Source of the DNA: Viola odorata
Taxonomy: Eukaryota; Streptophyta; Magnoliopsida; Malpighiales; Violaceae
Length of the DNA: 64,000 nucleotides
Direction of reading: 5' to 3'
Assembly (NCBI GenBank): GCA_963691705.1
Contig: OY829540.1
Coordinates: 46,598,158-46,662,157 of the forward strand
This document shows, one piece after another, positions 44,095-54,600 of this stretch. The first letter of the stretch is position 1. Each line of letters begins with the position of its first letter. Below the pieces are notes generated by a model. It did not search any database. It saw nothing but the letters and a program-made list of their open reading frames with translations, and was not told the origin of the DNA. The translations under genes were made by a program, and so were the position numbers.

Positions 44095-44570
44095 ATGAGA
44101 ATTATGGAGAATGCTAACTTGGATGAAAGCATTATGAAGAAATTGATGAAGGTTCTGGAAAACAACCCATATGCTAAATTTTTGAAAGTTTCAAAGATAT
44201 TTACTCACTTGACGATTTACAAATCCATATCAACACAAGTGTTAATATTGATCAAAGAGATTATAACTCGCCTTCTGTTGATCAAGTTGCTGTTATATGG
44301 ATTGAAGGAAATAATTCTAATATTCCATTTGAAAAAGATATAGTTGTTCATGAACATTCGGGACAGAGCCACAAAATTAAACATTATTTTAGCTGTTATG
44401 ATCCTCTCCAATACCCGCTTTTATGCCCTAAAGGAGAAGTTGGTTGGCATCAGAATATTTTCAAACAATGCAGAAGGTCTTCCAATACTAATACAACAAC
44501 TACAGAAGAGTCTTCAAGTGTTCCAACATTTACATCTACAGAAAATATTTTTGATAAAGAAACATAAGGT
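44095..44570 (+). pseudogene. Helitron protein, middle fragment, frameshifted
   Basis: Broken pieces in several frames: ENNPYAKFL, then NSPSVDQVAVIWIEGNN, VVHEHSGQSHK, and YDPLQYPLLCPKGEVGWHQ near 44398-44455. The blocks are collinear with the Helitron protein region before Rep. At least two frameshifts. Confidence 0.7.
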
Positions 44571-45116
44571 AAGCTTTTAATTAATACGATATTATTTCAA
44601 TTTTTAGCTCTATTTTTTTTCCATGTGTCTTATAGAATTTTCACATAATTTTTTTAATATATAGGTATCCATAGAACTACAATATCAAAAGTATCGTGTA
44701 GAGAGTATTATTGTTACAAGCTTCAAATTAGAGCTTTTACACATTCGATACTTTTACACTACTCCAACAATATGTAGTAGACATGTACATTAAATTGGAG
44801 ACTACCAGACTTGATTTCTTCCATCATCAATAAATAAAAATCTGATCTGAATTGTACCAAGGTATTGCTGATAGTATCATGTCAGGAGAAACCAGAGGAA
44901 GTGAAGTGGGAAAAAGGTTAATCATTCTTGCCTCTTTTATTGGAGGGCCATGAGATATGCAATGACGATATCTTGATTCGATATCATTGGTACTATTTTG
45001 GTGTATTGTCAGGTAATTTTCAAATTAAGTCACTAAAAAACTAAATTTAGTAGAATTTACTATCCTTACTTTTACATCTTTTAAATCCATTTTTATTAAC
45101 GTTTACATTTTTTTAT

Positions 45117-46053
45117 TTGATATATTATCAGCCTGAAGATGTAAATAAGTTATGGGATCTATATTGTGATGCATTATCCGAAGACTATAAAAGAACCCAT
45201 CGAAATTCAAGCGTAGAGGAGGTATTAGCATTAACACTCAAGAGAATTAATTTTTATTTAAAAAGTATGGGGAAAAGTGTTAAGGATTATGATTTACCTA
45301 CAATAAAGGAGATAAGTTTGGAATATTGCTCGGCATTGTCAAAGTAGATTGTAGATGAATTGTCCATTAAAGTCACATTGGAAGATCTAGAGACACAATC
45401 AAAGTTAAATCCTGAACAAGAAGAGGCTTTTAAGGCAATTTTAGAAAAAGTTAAGTCGAAATTCTAGTGGGGTATTTTTTTTGTTGATGGACTAGGAGGA
45501 ACAGTGAAAACTTATTTATACAAAAGCATTGCTTGCTAATGTTCGATCACGTGGGATGATTGGACTTGCAACTGCGACATGTGGGGTTGCTGCTGCAATC
45601 ATGTCAGAAGGTTGTACTGCTCATTCATGGTTTGGTATACCTATAGATGTTTATGAATCAAGTGAAAACAACTATTCAAAACAAGAACCCGAGGCTCAAT
45701 TAATAAAAAAGGCAAGACTTATTCTGTGGGATGAAGCTCCAATGGCAAAATGATGAGCAATAGAGATGGTCGATCGATTTTTAAAGGATATAATGAATAA
45801 CAATGAACTATTTGGTGGTAAAGTTGTGGTTTTTGGAGGTGATTTCAGGCAAGTACTACCTGTAGTACCGCAAGGCACAAGAGTAGAAACTGTGGGAGCA
45901 AGTCTGGTAAGGTCATACTTATGGCGCAATATGAGAAGACTGAAACCATCTAGAAATACGTGGGCCATCTCAAATTTAGAATTCAGCAAACTTTTACTCA
46001 GAATAGAAAATGGAGAAGAGCCAACAAGCGTACATGCTGAGGTTATAAGTTAA
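45117..46053 (+). pseudogene. Helitron Pif1-like helicase domain, broken
   Basis: Order: VNKLWDLYCDALSEDYKRTH (45150), Walker A region FVDGLGGTVKTYLYK (about 45480), ATATCGVAAAIMSEGCTAHS, Walker B LILWDEAPMA (about 45720-45748), then [15 protein letters not shown]. These are Pif1/Helitron helicase motifs in the right order. Walker A carries valine where the family has glycine before Lys-Thr. Stops interrupt at about 45345, 45465, 45537 and 45753. It cannot encode a full helicase. Confidence 0.8.
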
Positions 46054-46468
46054 TGATGGTGAGAATGAAGCAACAATTGTTCTTTTCGATGAGACAAAAA
46101 TACTGTGACATCAAGAAATATAAAGAATCAATTGACGACAAGGTAATTTTTTTGGAATAGTGATACTAAATTAATTTTATTACAGAAAAAAATACTAATA
46201 CTATTCTCAATGTAACAGGAAAAAGAGAAGTCGTCACACTATAGAAAAATGATATCTTGCAAGGACAAAGATTTTGATTTCTTAGTCAAGGTCACCGAAA
46301 AAAATGAGAGCGAACGACAGAGGAATATATTTATCGCTGAAGAGGTTCATGCAACTAAAAAGAGGACACCAACTGAAGAACAAACCGATGAAGATGAGGA
46401 GTCATTAGTGGTAGTTTGAAAAAAGGAGCCAGCAAAATAAATTTCGAAGGAATAATGTAACTGAAAAA

Positions 46469-46995
46469 TGATAAGATTCGAAGTTCTGGGAGTCGGAAGT
46501 GAAGGTAGGGTCGTTCAGAGTCACTGTAGTTGCTGTCGAAGGTACCTGCACAGCGCCGGAGGGGAGGCTCCGGTGTAGACACTCTGATGCTTAAATTTGT
46601 ATGGCTGTTCAAAATAATAGAGGTTCCAGTAGCGATCTTAGGCTTACCTTACGTTTTAAATGGTGGGGTATTTATAGGTTGCACGAGGGCGTTAATTTTA
46701 GTGGAAGGCGTTATCAGGGGAGATAACACCTCAAGTGATGTCATAGGCGACAACTTCCAGTGACGTCATAGGCGACAACTTCCAGGGATGTTATAGTTGT
46801 CCTGGGATGGGATAACGCCGTGCGTGCGGATGGATGACGTGTGAGACCCCCCGCTGATGTCGACCATCCCAGAGCTCCTTGCTGGCTAAGGGGCGTCGAC
46901 CTTCATCGGCTGACCCCTGGCTGGCGCGGTAGGATTCCGGCCTTTGCAATGATACAAGGACGATAATACCCTTAGGGTAGCCATAATTGTTATCA
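46469..46995 (-). repeat. 3' LTR of Tat copy B
   Basis: 527 bp. On the minus strand it starts TGATAACAAT and ends TCTTATCA. Strongly diverged from the 571-bp LTRs of A and C except near the transcription start (TTTAAGCATC.GAGTGT, CTCCGGCGC.TTGCAGGTAC-like). TATAAATA at 46676-46669 (minus). It contains a tandem pair of about 27 bp (TGACGTCATAGGCGACAACT at 46738-46790). So copies A/C and B are separate subfamilies. Confidence 0.85.
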
Positions 46996-46997
46996 TA

Positions 46998-47011
46998 AGC
47001 CCAACTGAAAA
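46998..47011 (+). promoter_or_regulatory. Shared upstream motif of orf-a, copy B
   Basis: AGCCCAACTGAAAA, matching the motif at 3663-3678 in copy A, at the same place beside the 3' LTR. Confidence 0.45.
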
Positions 47012-47135
47012 CCAGCCCGACTGTTCACCAAGGGCTATCATTTCAGCTTCCGTTCAGATTGTGCCTGTCGACTCGTGCGATATCGGGTGGCTCGGTCCTC
47101 GAGAAGCACGTCTTTTATCGCCTTTTCTTGAGACT

Positions 47136-47143
47136 TATAAATT
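47136..47143 (+). promoter_or_regulatory. TATA box for orf-a, copy B
   Basis: TATAAATT, 59 nt before the ATG at 47202; same spacing as in copy A. Confidence 0.55.
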
Positions 47144-47201
47144 CAAATTTTCCTTGCACCAATTACACATCTTTTTAGCATTTTTTCTTCGTATTTGCAT
47201 C

Positions 47202-47654
47202 ATGGACAACCTTACCAAGAACTTTCTGATCTCAAAGACCCACACCCTAAAGAACCTCAACGACGGTGACGTTGGCTTTCTAGAAAATATACTGATCAAG
47301 ACGTCCGAGGACGTTCTGGAGCTTCAAGGGATGCTGACTCCCCTTCGGTCCAGGCTTGGTGCGGCTTCTCTGGAGGATTTCAGTCCTCTAGAGTGTGTGT
47401 CCAAGTTGGCTGCTGCTGTCTCCCGCATCGAGGTGGTGATCACCATGCTGCAGCAGAGGAAGGATCTGCTGAACTGCTGCTTGAAGAGCATGAGGATTTC
47501 CTCTGCCGAGCTGTCCTCTGTGGCAGACGCTTTGAGAGAGGTCCCTACTCTGCAAGAGGACGATGATGCTGGATCCCAAGCTTGTCGACCGTCGCCGTTC
47601 TACCTTTTCTTTTCTTTGTATAAATGTATGCCCAGGCCGTTAGGCCATAGATGA
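47202..47654 (+). CDS. Antisense accessory orf-a (copy B)
   Basis: 150 codons from MDNLTKNFLISK, uninterrupted. Ortholog of 3102-3485 (minus) in copy A; the shared core runs from residue 1 to about 125 (DVLELQGMLTP, MLQQRKDLLNCCLKSMR, ELSSVADALREVP, DDDAGS). Here the C-terminus extends about 25 residues further, with ACRPSPFYLFFSLYK, probably because an ancestral stop was lost. An AATAAA overlaps the end (about 47655). Sense relative to copy B would be minus, so this is transcribed against the retroelement. Function unknown. Confidence 0.65.
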   Translation: MDNLTKNFLISKTHTLKNLNDGDVGFLENILIKTSEDVLELQGMLTPLRSRLGAASLEDFSPLECVSKLAAAVSRIEVVITMLQQRKDLLNCCLKSMRISSAELSSVADALREVPTLQEDDDAGSQACRPSPFYLFFSLYKCMPRPLGHR

Positions 47655-47731
47655 ATAAAATATCTTTCTTTATTGGAGTCGCCGTTTCTTTTGGCCATGT
47701 GCCAGTTGAAATTTCGGTTGATTGCCACATC

Positions 47732-47747
47732 AGCCCAATTGAAAATG
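47732..47747 (+). promoter_or_regulatory. Shared upstream motif of orf-b, copy B
   Basis: AGCCCAATTGAAAATG, one mismatch from the 16-mer at 2924-2939 upstream of orf-b in copy A. Confidence 0.45.
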
Positions 47748-47980
47748 AGTCCGTCCTCGGTTAGACTTTGGTAGTGGTTATCCTTGCGAACCGTTCTGCA
47801 TTAATTTCGCGCCGCCTCTTCAGTATCAACTGATTGGGCGATTTTTCGGTGCCTATCGATCAGGGAGAACTTCTAATAGGCGTAATCACAGGATTCAATT
47901 CTGCAATTTAGCTTATTTTCAAAACGTACCAATTTTCCCAAAAGTTGTGCGGGAAGATGGAAGAGCTCCTCCTCCTCAGC

Positions 47981-47988
47981 TATTTAAT
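47981..47988 (+). promoter_or_regulatory. TATA-like box for orf-b, copy B
   Basis: TATTTAAT followed by a C/T-rich leader, 70 nt before the ATG at 48058; corresponds to TATATAAA in copy A. Confidence 0.45.
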
Positions 47989-48057
47989 GGGATTTTCTCT
48001 CCCTTTTTCTATTCATCTTTCTCCTCATATTTTCTTGTCAAAATCATTTGCAGTTTC

Positions 48058-48471
48058 ATGGCCGATTCATACTCTTTAGACCTTGCGGAACGCGGTTCTC
48101 CCCTAACTCCTCCAACCTCACCGGATTCTGATAATCCTCCTTCACCCTCATGCCTGAAGAGGCAACTTCCTCGCCGTAAAAGTCGTAAGAGGTCGGAGAA
48201 AAGAAGGACTTCGAAGACGGTCGACCCGTCTCCTCACGTTTATATCCCACCTGTTCGGAAAGGTGACGCTCTGTTTCCTAATGTCGGTCTCTCCATGGAG
48301 AGGAGTTCCGCCAGCGATATCGGTGCTGACATCATGGCCCCCGCTGCCAAAGGAGAGCCAAGTTCACTAAAACTGGGTCAGACGAGGCACGCCGAGGAAC
48401 CTTTCCCGCATATTGCTGAGGAGTTTTCGTCCTCGGATGAAGAATACTGCTATTGGCCTGATGATGATTGA
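48058..48471 (+). CDS. Antisense accessory orf-b (copy B), intact
   Basis: 137 codons, MADSYSLDL..., no internal stop. SP-rich start (PLTPPTSPDSD), basic bipartite-like segment (KRQLPRRKSRKRSEKRR) suggesting nuclear targeting, a variable middle, and an acidic aromatic tail (SSSDEEYCYWPDDD). The conserved ends and basic block are shared with copy A despite the variable middle. Followed by AATAAA at about 48517. No family recognised. A basic plus acidic-tail design would suit a nuclear adaptor or an antisilencing factor, but that is speculation. Confidence 0.65.
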   Translation: MADSYSLDLAERGSPLTPPTSPDSDNPPSPSCLKRQLPRRKSRKRSEKRRTSKTVDPSPHVYIPPVRKGDALFPNVGLSMERSSASDIGADIMAPAAKGEPSSLKLGQTRHAEEPFPHIAEEFSSSDEEYCYWPDDD

Positions 48472-48972
48472 TTTTGCATACCGTGCCTTTTTGTAGATGC
48501 CGTACGGCCTTTATGGAATAAAATTATGCTTTTCATTTTCCTCCTTTCCTTAGTCGCCTTTCCACGTTAACTCCTTCCGCACTTGGTTAGTTATCGCTGA
48601 GAAGCGAGCTGCCGTTTGATGTAACCGTTCTGTCAGCCTCTAGTCAGTGGTTGTCTTTCTTCGAGGATATAAATGCTTGGTTATAAATATCCTTTTGCGG
48701 TTTTATCCACGCGTCATTTTCTGTTTTGCACGCGTCTCATTTTCACAGGCTGTTGGGTACTCAGGTCAACCTTTAAAAGGGAATCACTGTTTTCTTTTAA
48801 CACTTTTGCTCACGCTTTGAAATTCTTTCTCATCGTCCTCTCTCTTTTGCTTCTTCCTCTATTCGAAGGAAATTTCTTCAACCGCTCATCGGCGCCGGCG
48901 GCCTACACACTGCCTTCTTATTCCAGGTACTTTTGCTCCATTTTCCTCAGATTTTCTTCTCATTGGTTCATT

Positions 48973-50981
48973 ATGTGCATGACTAGAGACCCTAGGGGTC
49001 TTCAGATGTCTATGGACCCAAAAATTGAGAGAACACCCAGTCTTTTTACTTGTGACGCGATTCTGAAGGCTGTGTTGGAGGGTCAGGGTATCACCTTTCC
49101 TCCTGGTTTTTCCGTTAGGATTCCTGACGTGGGTCAACGGCTTCATGACCCCTTGTCCAAGAGTGATAGGATGGTCTATTTTAAGATGTTCCTTGATGGT
49201 TTTCGCTTTCCCATTCATGAGTTTGTAAAGAAGTTGCTGCGTCAGTACGATATCGACCCAGGTCAGATAACCCCTTCCTCTTGGTGCAGAATTTATGCCT
49301 TTCTTCGCGCTTGCGAATTGTAGGGCATACTTACTCCGTCTGTCAATTTATTCTGCAATTTTTTTAGTTTCAAGTGTCGCAACTGTTTGGTTGATATCGC
49401 CTCGAGATGGAATGATCCATTCGCATAGTCATTCTGGCAGAGATTCAAGGGCTACGAGGGGACTGTAGAGGATTGGAAAAGTGGCTTCTTCATTGTTAGT
49501 CTTCCTTTCCGCCCTTGGCCTAGGGGCTTTCACCGCGGGCTTGTCGATTCCATTTGGGTAAACCCAGCAGTGTTGTCTAGGGAAGAGTTACATCAGGCCA
49601 TCGCCTTGCTAGACATGAATTTCTCCTTCCGTATCTGAGAGTTTGCCCTGTACCGGCTTATGACGGAGTGTATTATAGGTGAGTTTCCTTTTTTCTGCTA
49701 TCATTTCGACTTGCTCATTATTCTAACATGTCTTAGTGGCAGACAATACTGAAGACCGGCCGCCTGACATGGATACCGCTCCTTTAAACGTAACACCGCT
49801 TCAAACGCTACAGGCCTCTCCCCCGCCTGAGAGTTCCAACCGTCAAGCTGCTTCGCCAAAAAAGAGGAGGACTAAGACAGTTGCAGCGAGAGGGCTCGTT
49901 ATTCCCGCTCGGGCCTCTAGTTTTCTCAACAATTGGCTACCGGATCGAAGCAAGAAAATGACCATGGGCCAACCCGAAATTAAGATAGCTGAGAGCGATA
50001 GCGAGGACATGGACCTCGAGACAGGGCTTCTCCATGCTTCCGCGACGCAGCCGAAAAAACTCAGAGTTGAGAAAACCGCTCAAGCTGCTGGGATTTCCTC
50101 GAAGAAAGTCAATGAAGTCCCACTCACAAGCGTCGACACTTCTACCGTGGCGACTACTTCTCAAGCGACAAAGGTCCCTGAGGCGTCAACGGTCATCCCC
50201 CTGAGGTCGCTGAAAACCCATTGGTGCCAGACTCGGCTCCACCGATTGACATCCCTTACTCTCCCATTTCCTCTTATATTCCGGACGTGGTCGCGCCGTC
50301 TCCCGACTCGAGCATTCCTTCCGTCCCTTCACCAAGGAGCCCTCAACCATTACTCTTCACATCCATTTCTGGCATCGGCGATTCCGTCGAAAGTTGCTCT
50401 CCTCCTTTTGTCGCTAACCTTTCTCCTCCGGACTCCCGAGGGGGAGTCTCTTCTTACCGCCTAGATCTGTCCACCTTTGGTACTTGCGAACTTCGTGCTC
50501 TGGGGATATCGAACCCGTTATCGTGAGACCAACCGGTAGGCTCTCTGGTGGGTGAGATATTTGGCTCTCCTAAAGCCAAGGGGGAATTATTGCGGCTTCC
50601 CCCCGATATCCAACGTGCGTGGGTTCTGAATAACGCTCTTGCCAGCTTCCACGAAATGCATTATTTTCTTGGTGCTCATGGTGACAAACTTCGAGGTTCC
50701 CCCGGCTTAGAGGAGTAGTTAGATGCCGCTCTGACCAAGGTGACGGAGTTGACTCAACTTCAAAGTCATACCCAGGAAGAGCTGAATGATTATCGCGCCG
50801 AGCTTGCAAGGGAAAAATCAAAGGGGAAGGCCAAAGTAGAACTTTTAGAAGCGGAATTGGCGGTGGCTAAGGCTGAGTTGGTGGCGGCTGACAAAAGAAA
50901 CTCTTTCCTTCGTGAAGAGATATCGGCCCGTGATGCTGACCTGGCGAAAGTTTCTCCAAAGATGACTAAGGCGTTCCCATT
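48973..50981 (+). pseudogene. Antisense accessory gene, module 2 (copy B), spliced, interrupted
   Basis: Exon 1 48973-49678 contains the Transposase_28-like block (YFKMFLDGFRFPIHEFVKKL, QITPSSWCRIYAFL). It has stops at 49321, about 49423 and 49636. Intron 49679-49736 (58 nt): GTGAGT donor, TTCTAAC branch-like sequence, TCTTAG acceptor; phase 1, as in copies A and C. Exon 2 has TAPLNVTPLQTLQASP aligning with copy C, a frameshift near 50210, a TGA at 50524 at the same codon as the TGA in copy C, a stop near 50718, and then the coiled coil (ELAREKSKGKAKVELLEAEL) cut at 50982 by the LTR of copy C. Confidence 0.75.
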
Positions 50982-51552
50982 TGATAACAATTCACCTAAA
51001 AGAAAGGGTATTTTCGTCTATCACTCGGTGGGAAGAGGCATAGCTACTGTTTCGCACCACCACGGTAGGGACAAGATTGCTACCTTCCCCAAAGGCTAAC
51101 GCTACAAAGGCTAACGGGGCCCTACCGGCTCCTCTCACGGACCTCATGCTTGGCTCAAGGAGTTATCTCACCCCCAGAGGAAACCACGCGTCAGGATTAA
51201 CGCTCCGGCCATTATCCTACCGTGGCAATATCTACCTATGCACCTACCGCCAAGGTAGCGTATCACGATAAGGGCGAACCACAGACCCTAACGCGAGCGA
51301 TAGCTCCGTACCCGTTTACTTGGGCGGGAACACCCCTTTCTTCTATAAATACCTCCCCCACAAAGGAGGCAGGTAAGCGGACTTGACTAGCCTAAACTCT
51401 GCCAATTTCAGTACACATACTGACTTAAGCATCGGAGTGTTTCCGCCGGAGACCCCCTCCGGCGCATTGCAGGTACTGTGGACCGTCGCGCACACTAATC
51501 TGAGAAGAGCTGCTCCGCCATACATCCTTCGGCAGAAGACAAATTATTATCA
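50982..51552 (+). repeat. 5' LTR of Tat copy C
   Basis: 571 bp, TGATAACAAT...ATTATTATCA. TATA box at 51344-51351. Closely similar to 3681-4251 but belongs to a different insertion. Confidence 0.92.
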
Positions 51553-51555
51553 AAT

Positions 51556-51573
51556 TGGTGCTTTCATTGAGAG
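51556..51573 (+). other. Candidate primer binding site
   Basis: TGGTGCTTTCATTGAGAG, 3 nt after the LTR end. TGG start and position fit a PBS; I do not assign the tRNA. Confidence 0.6.
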
Positions 51574-51637
51574 TCTTGGTTCTATTAAGTGAGCATCCTT
51601 AATAACCAAGCTCCTCCTCCCCGAAGCTAGAAGGATT

Positions 51638-54600
51638 ATGGCCTCAGAGTCAGATCCGGCGCTGTCCCGAACTTCCAACATCCCATACAACACCCGCAGA
51701 TGCCTGTTTCCCTTCGCTACCTCTGATGCCCCCACCCCAGGGCAGGACGTCACTACAGGAGAATTAGATCTTCCTCCTGGGTCAAGTTCGGAAGAAGTTA
51801 CATTCCAGATTTGCTCTCCCTTCTCCCATATAGCAGGAACCAGCCATCCTACCCCCCAAGCGGGAAGATCTATGATAGGAGAAGCGGACAACCCTTTTGC
51901 GAACTCAATAGCAGCACTCCAAGCTCAACTGGATCAGCTGACAGAGATGGCTGCTGGATTTACTCCTCATGCCTCGAGACCTGGTGTGTCCTCCCAAGTA
52001 GTTTTCACTCCGTCCATTGTCAACGAACGACCCTTATCGCCCCAACAATCTAGGGCACTCCCGTCATCCTTACCTTTCCCTGTGGCCCCCATAAACGTCC
52101 CACCATTCACGCGCGGACCTGCCGACCATTCTGGACAATACAGGGGAGGAATCTCTATCCCCGAAGCAGTCCGCCAGCGTGACGAGTATAGAGAGCCTTG
52201 GGATGATCGACGGGGGGATATAGTGAGAGATCCATCTCCTAGATACAGCGAGAGATCTAGCAGCAGAAGTTGACGAGCTCGAACTCCAAGGAGCCGCAGC
52301 CGTTCTCCTAGGAGACATCAGGAATATGACCCTCAAAATCCCAGATACGACGCTGAAATTCCACATCAGCGTCAGCCTCGCAGGATCCCCGATGCTAACG
52401 TGGGTCATCCGTTCAGTTACCGTGTCAGGCACCACAGAGTCCATCGACATGTGAAACTCCCAGCAGAGTCATATGATGGCATGAAAGATCCCATTTCTCA
52501 CCTCAATAAGGTGAAGGATTTCGTGCAATTCCAAACGCGCAGTGATGCGGCATTGTGCCAAATCTTCGTAATGACGCTGTCAGGAGTGGCACGTCTATGG
52601 TTCGAGGGGCTTCCCGCCGGGTCTATCGATAATTTTTCTCAGTTGGAAGAAAAATTCAAAAGTCAGTTTAGCACGGCTATTCCTATCAGAAAGTCAGCAG
52701 CTGCGCTGTTCGATATCCATCAAAAACCACAGGAATCGTTGAACGATTTTTTAGGTCGATTTGATCTTGAAATGTCCCTAACGCCAGGGGTCACTATCGA
52801 TTTCGCGATTGAGGCCCTGAAACGCAATTTTCGATACAGTAAATTGAAAGATACACTAACGGTGGACCCCCCAATCACCCTGGATGCGTTGAGGCTGAAA
52901 GCGCATAACTATGCGAGAATGGAAGAGGAGGAAAATAGAGATTGGATCCGAGGCATGCCGGCGGACCCATATATGGCCCATAACGTCTTGAACAGCAATG
53001 CCCCAGACGCTAAACCCACCGAGGATCCTGGGCAGCGGAAAGAACATAATACTAAGACCTCTAACCGGCAGAGAGGCAATTTCTCAAAAGGAAGACCTGG
53101 GGGATCCCCCACTCGGAAGCAAACGGACCCGCCAAAGGGCCGGATATACGATCCTGACCTCCCATCTCTCATACTCCCAAGGGCGGAGATCTTAGCAATA
53201 GTCCAACAGAGAAATTTACCTATCCATTACCCAGCTCCCGTGAAACCAGGAGTAATCATGGGAGGAAGAGAAAATGCATACTGCAAATTCCATAAGGTCT
53301 AGGGACATTCAACAGATGTATGCAGAGAGTTAAAATCGGCTATAGAGCGATTGGTCGAAGAGGGCTACCTTGGGGAATTTGCCACAAAGGCAAGGGAGGA
53401 AGCCAGAAACAACCCAACTGGAAATACAACTGAGCAGAGGCAAGCGCCCTCGCACGCTACAGGGGCTAACGCAGTTCCCCTCGGGCCAAATAGAGAAGCG
53501 CTTGCTATCGATAGTGACCAAATGCCCATGATAAATATCATTGCGGGGGGAGCACCCTATTGCGAGGAAATTATGCCGCAAACGCCCAACCCTGGAGAAA
53601 AGCGCAAACGGGAGAGCGCGCAAACGAAAATCGAGGCGATAAGTGCCTTAGACAGAATGATATTGTCTTTCTCAGAGGAGGACGAAAAAGGCATCGTCTT
53701 CCCGCATAATGACGCGATGGTTGTAACGCCCGTCATTGGAAGTCATGGGGTAAGAAGGACCCTTGTTGATAACGGGAGTGCAGTGAATCTATTTTCATTG
53801 GAAGCGTACAACTTGATGAAATGACCTGACGGTGAGCTATCGTCTTGCACGAGGCCAATTATTGGGATTGATGGAGTACCGATTCCGGTAGCCGGAATAA
53901 CATCCCTGCCGGTGTACTTCCGGGAAGACACATCCAAACGCTCCGAAGAGCTATTATTTCTGGTCGTAGACCTAACGTTACCGTATAATGCCATTTTGGG
54001 GCGACCATTCCTTAATCGTTTTGGAGTGGCCATATCTCAAAAACACCTGCGGATGAAATATCCCTCATGGGACGGCGTGGTCTCAATCAAAGGGGACCAA
54101 AAGCTGGCAGCCGAATGCTACTTACTTATGACTCAAAGGAGTTGTGACCGCTACGTTTGCGTGGCAGACGACCCTTTCGATGATAAAGAAGAAAAGCGCA
54201 CTCAGCCGCTAGATCAGATGGTATCAATCCCTATCGGTAAGGATAGTGAAACGAATCTCTTAGCCAGTGAGAAACTAAGCCTTGAAGAGAACGCGCAATT
54301 AATCCGGCTGTTGAGGAAATGCAAGGGAGAGTTTGCGTGGAAACCAGCAGACATGCCCGGAATCTCTCGGGAGGTCGCAGAACACCGGCTGAACGTTAGT
54401 CCTGACGCCAAGCCTGTTCAACAAAGGCGACGTGCTTTTTCATCGGAAAAGATAGCAGCCATCGAAAAGGAGTTGCTAAAGCTCACAGAGGCGGGGTTCA
54501 TTCGAGAAGTCCAGTACCCGACCTGGCTAGCTAATCCTGTGTTAGTCCCAAAGCCTAACGGGGACTGGCGTATGTGCATCGACTTTACTGACCTAAATAA

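Larger units (their letters stand above)
42196..46468 (+). mobile_element. Decayed Helitron, right end cut by Tat copy B
   Basis: The candidate 5' end TCTATATTATATAAAAAGCA at 42196 follows an A, as in plant Helitrons. Helitron replication/helicase protein remnants lie at 43702-46053. No 3' CTRR end is seen; the Tat LTR begins at 46469. A Stowaway MITE sits inside at 42597-42723. A 59-bp direct duplication lies at about 43591-43700. Confidence 0.75.
46469..50981 (-). mobile_element. Tat-lineage element copy B, 3' part, minus orientation, interrupted by copy C
   Basis: The minus-strand 3' LTR (46469-46995) is preceded (higher coordinates) by the antisense gene set, here on the plus strand: orf-a, orf-b and the spliced module-2 gene. 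At 50982 the LTR of copy C interrupts the coiled-coil part of that gene. The rest of copy B should lie right of the window. Confidence 0.85.

Noticed and set aside
3681..51552. Reading the similar LTRs at 3681 and 50982 as the two ends of one element
   Set aside because: The 47 kb between them holds unrelated insertions and a host gene; the left LTR has 3' internal sequence before it and the right has a PBS and gag after it, so they are a 3' LTR and a 5' LTR of different copies.
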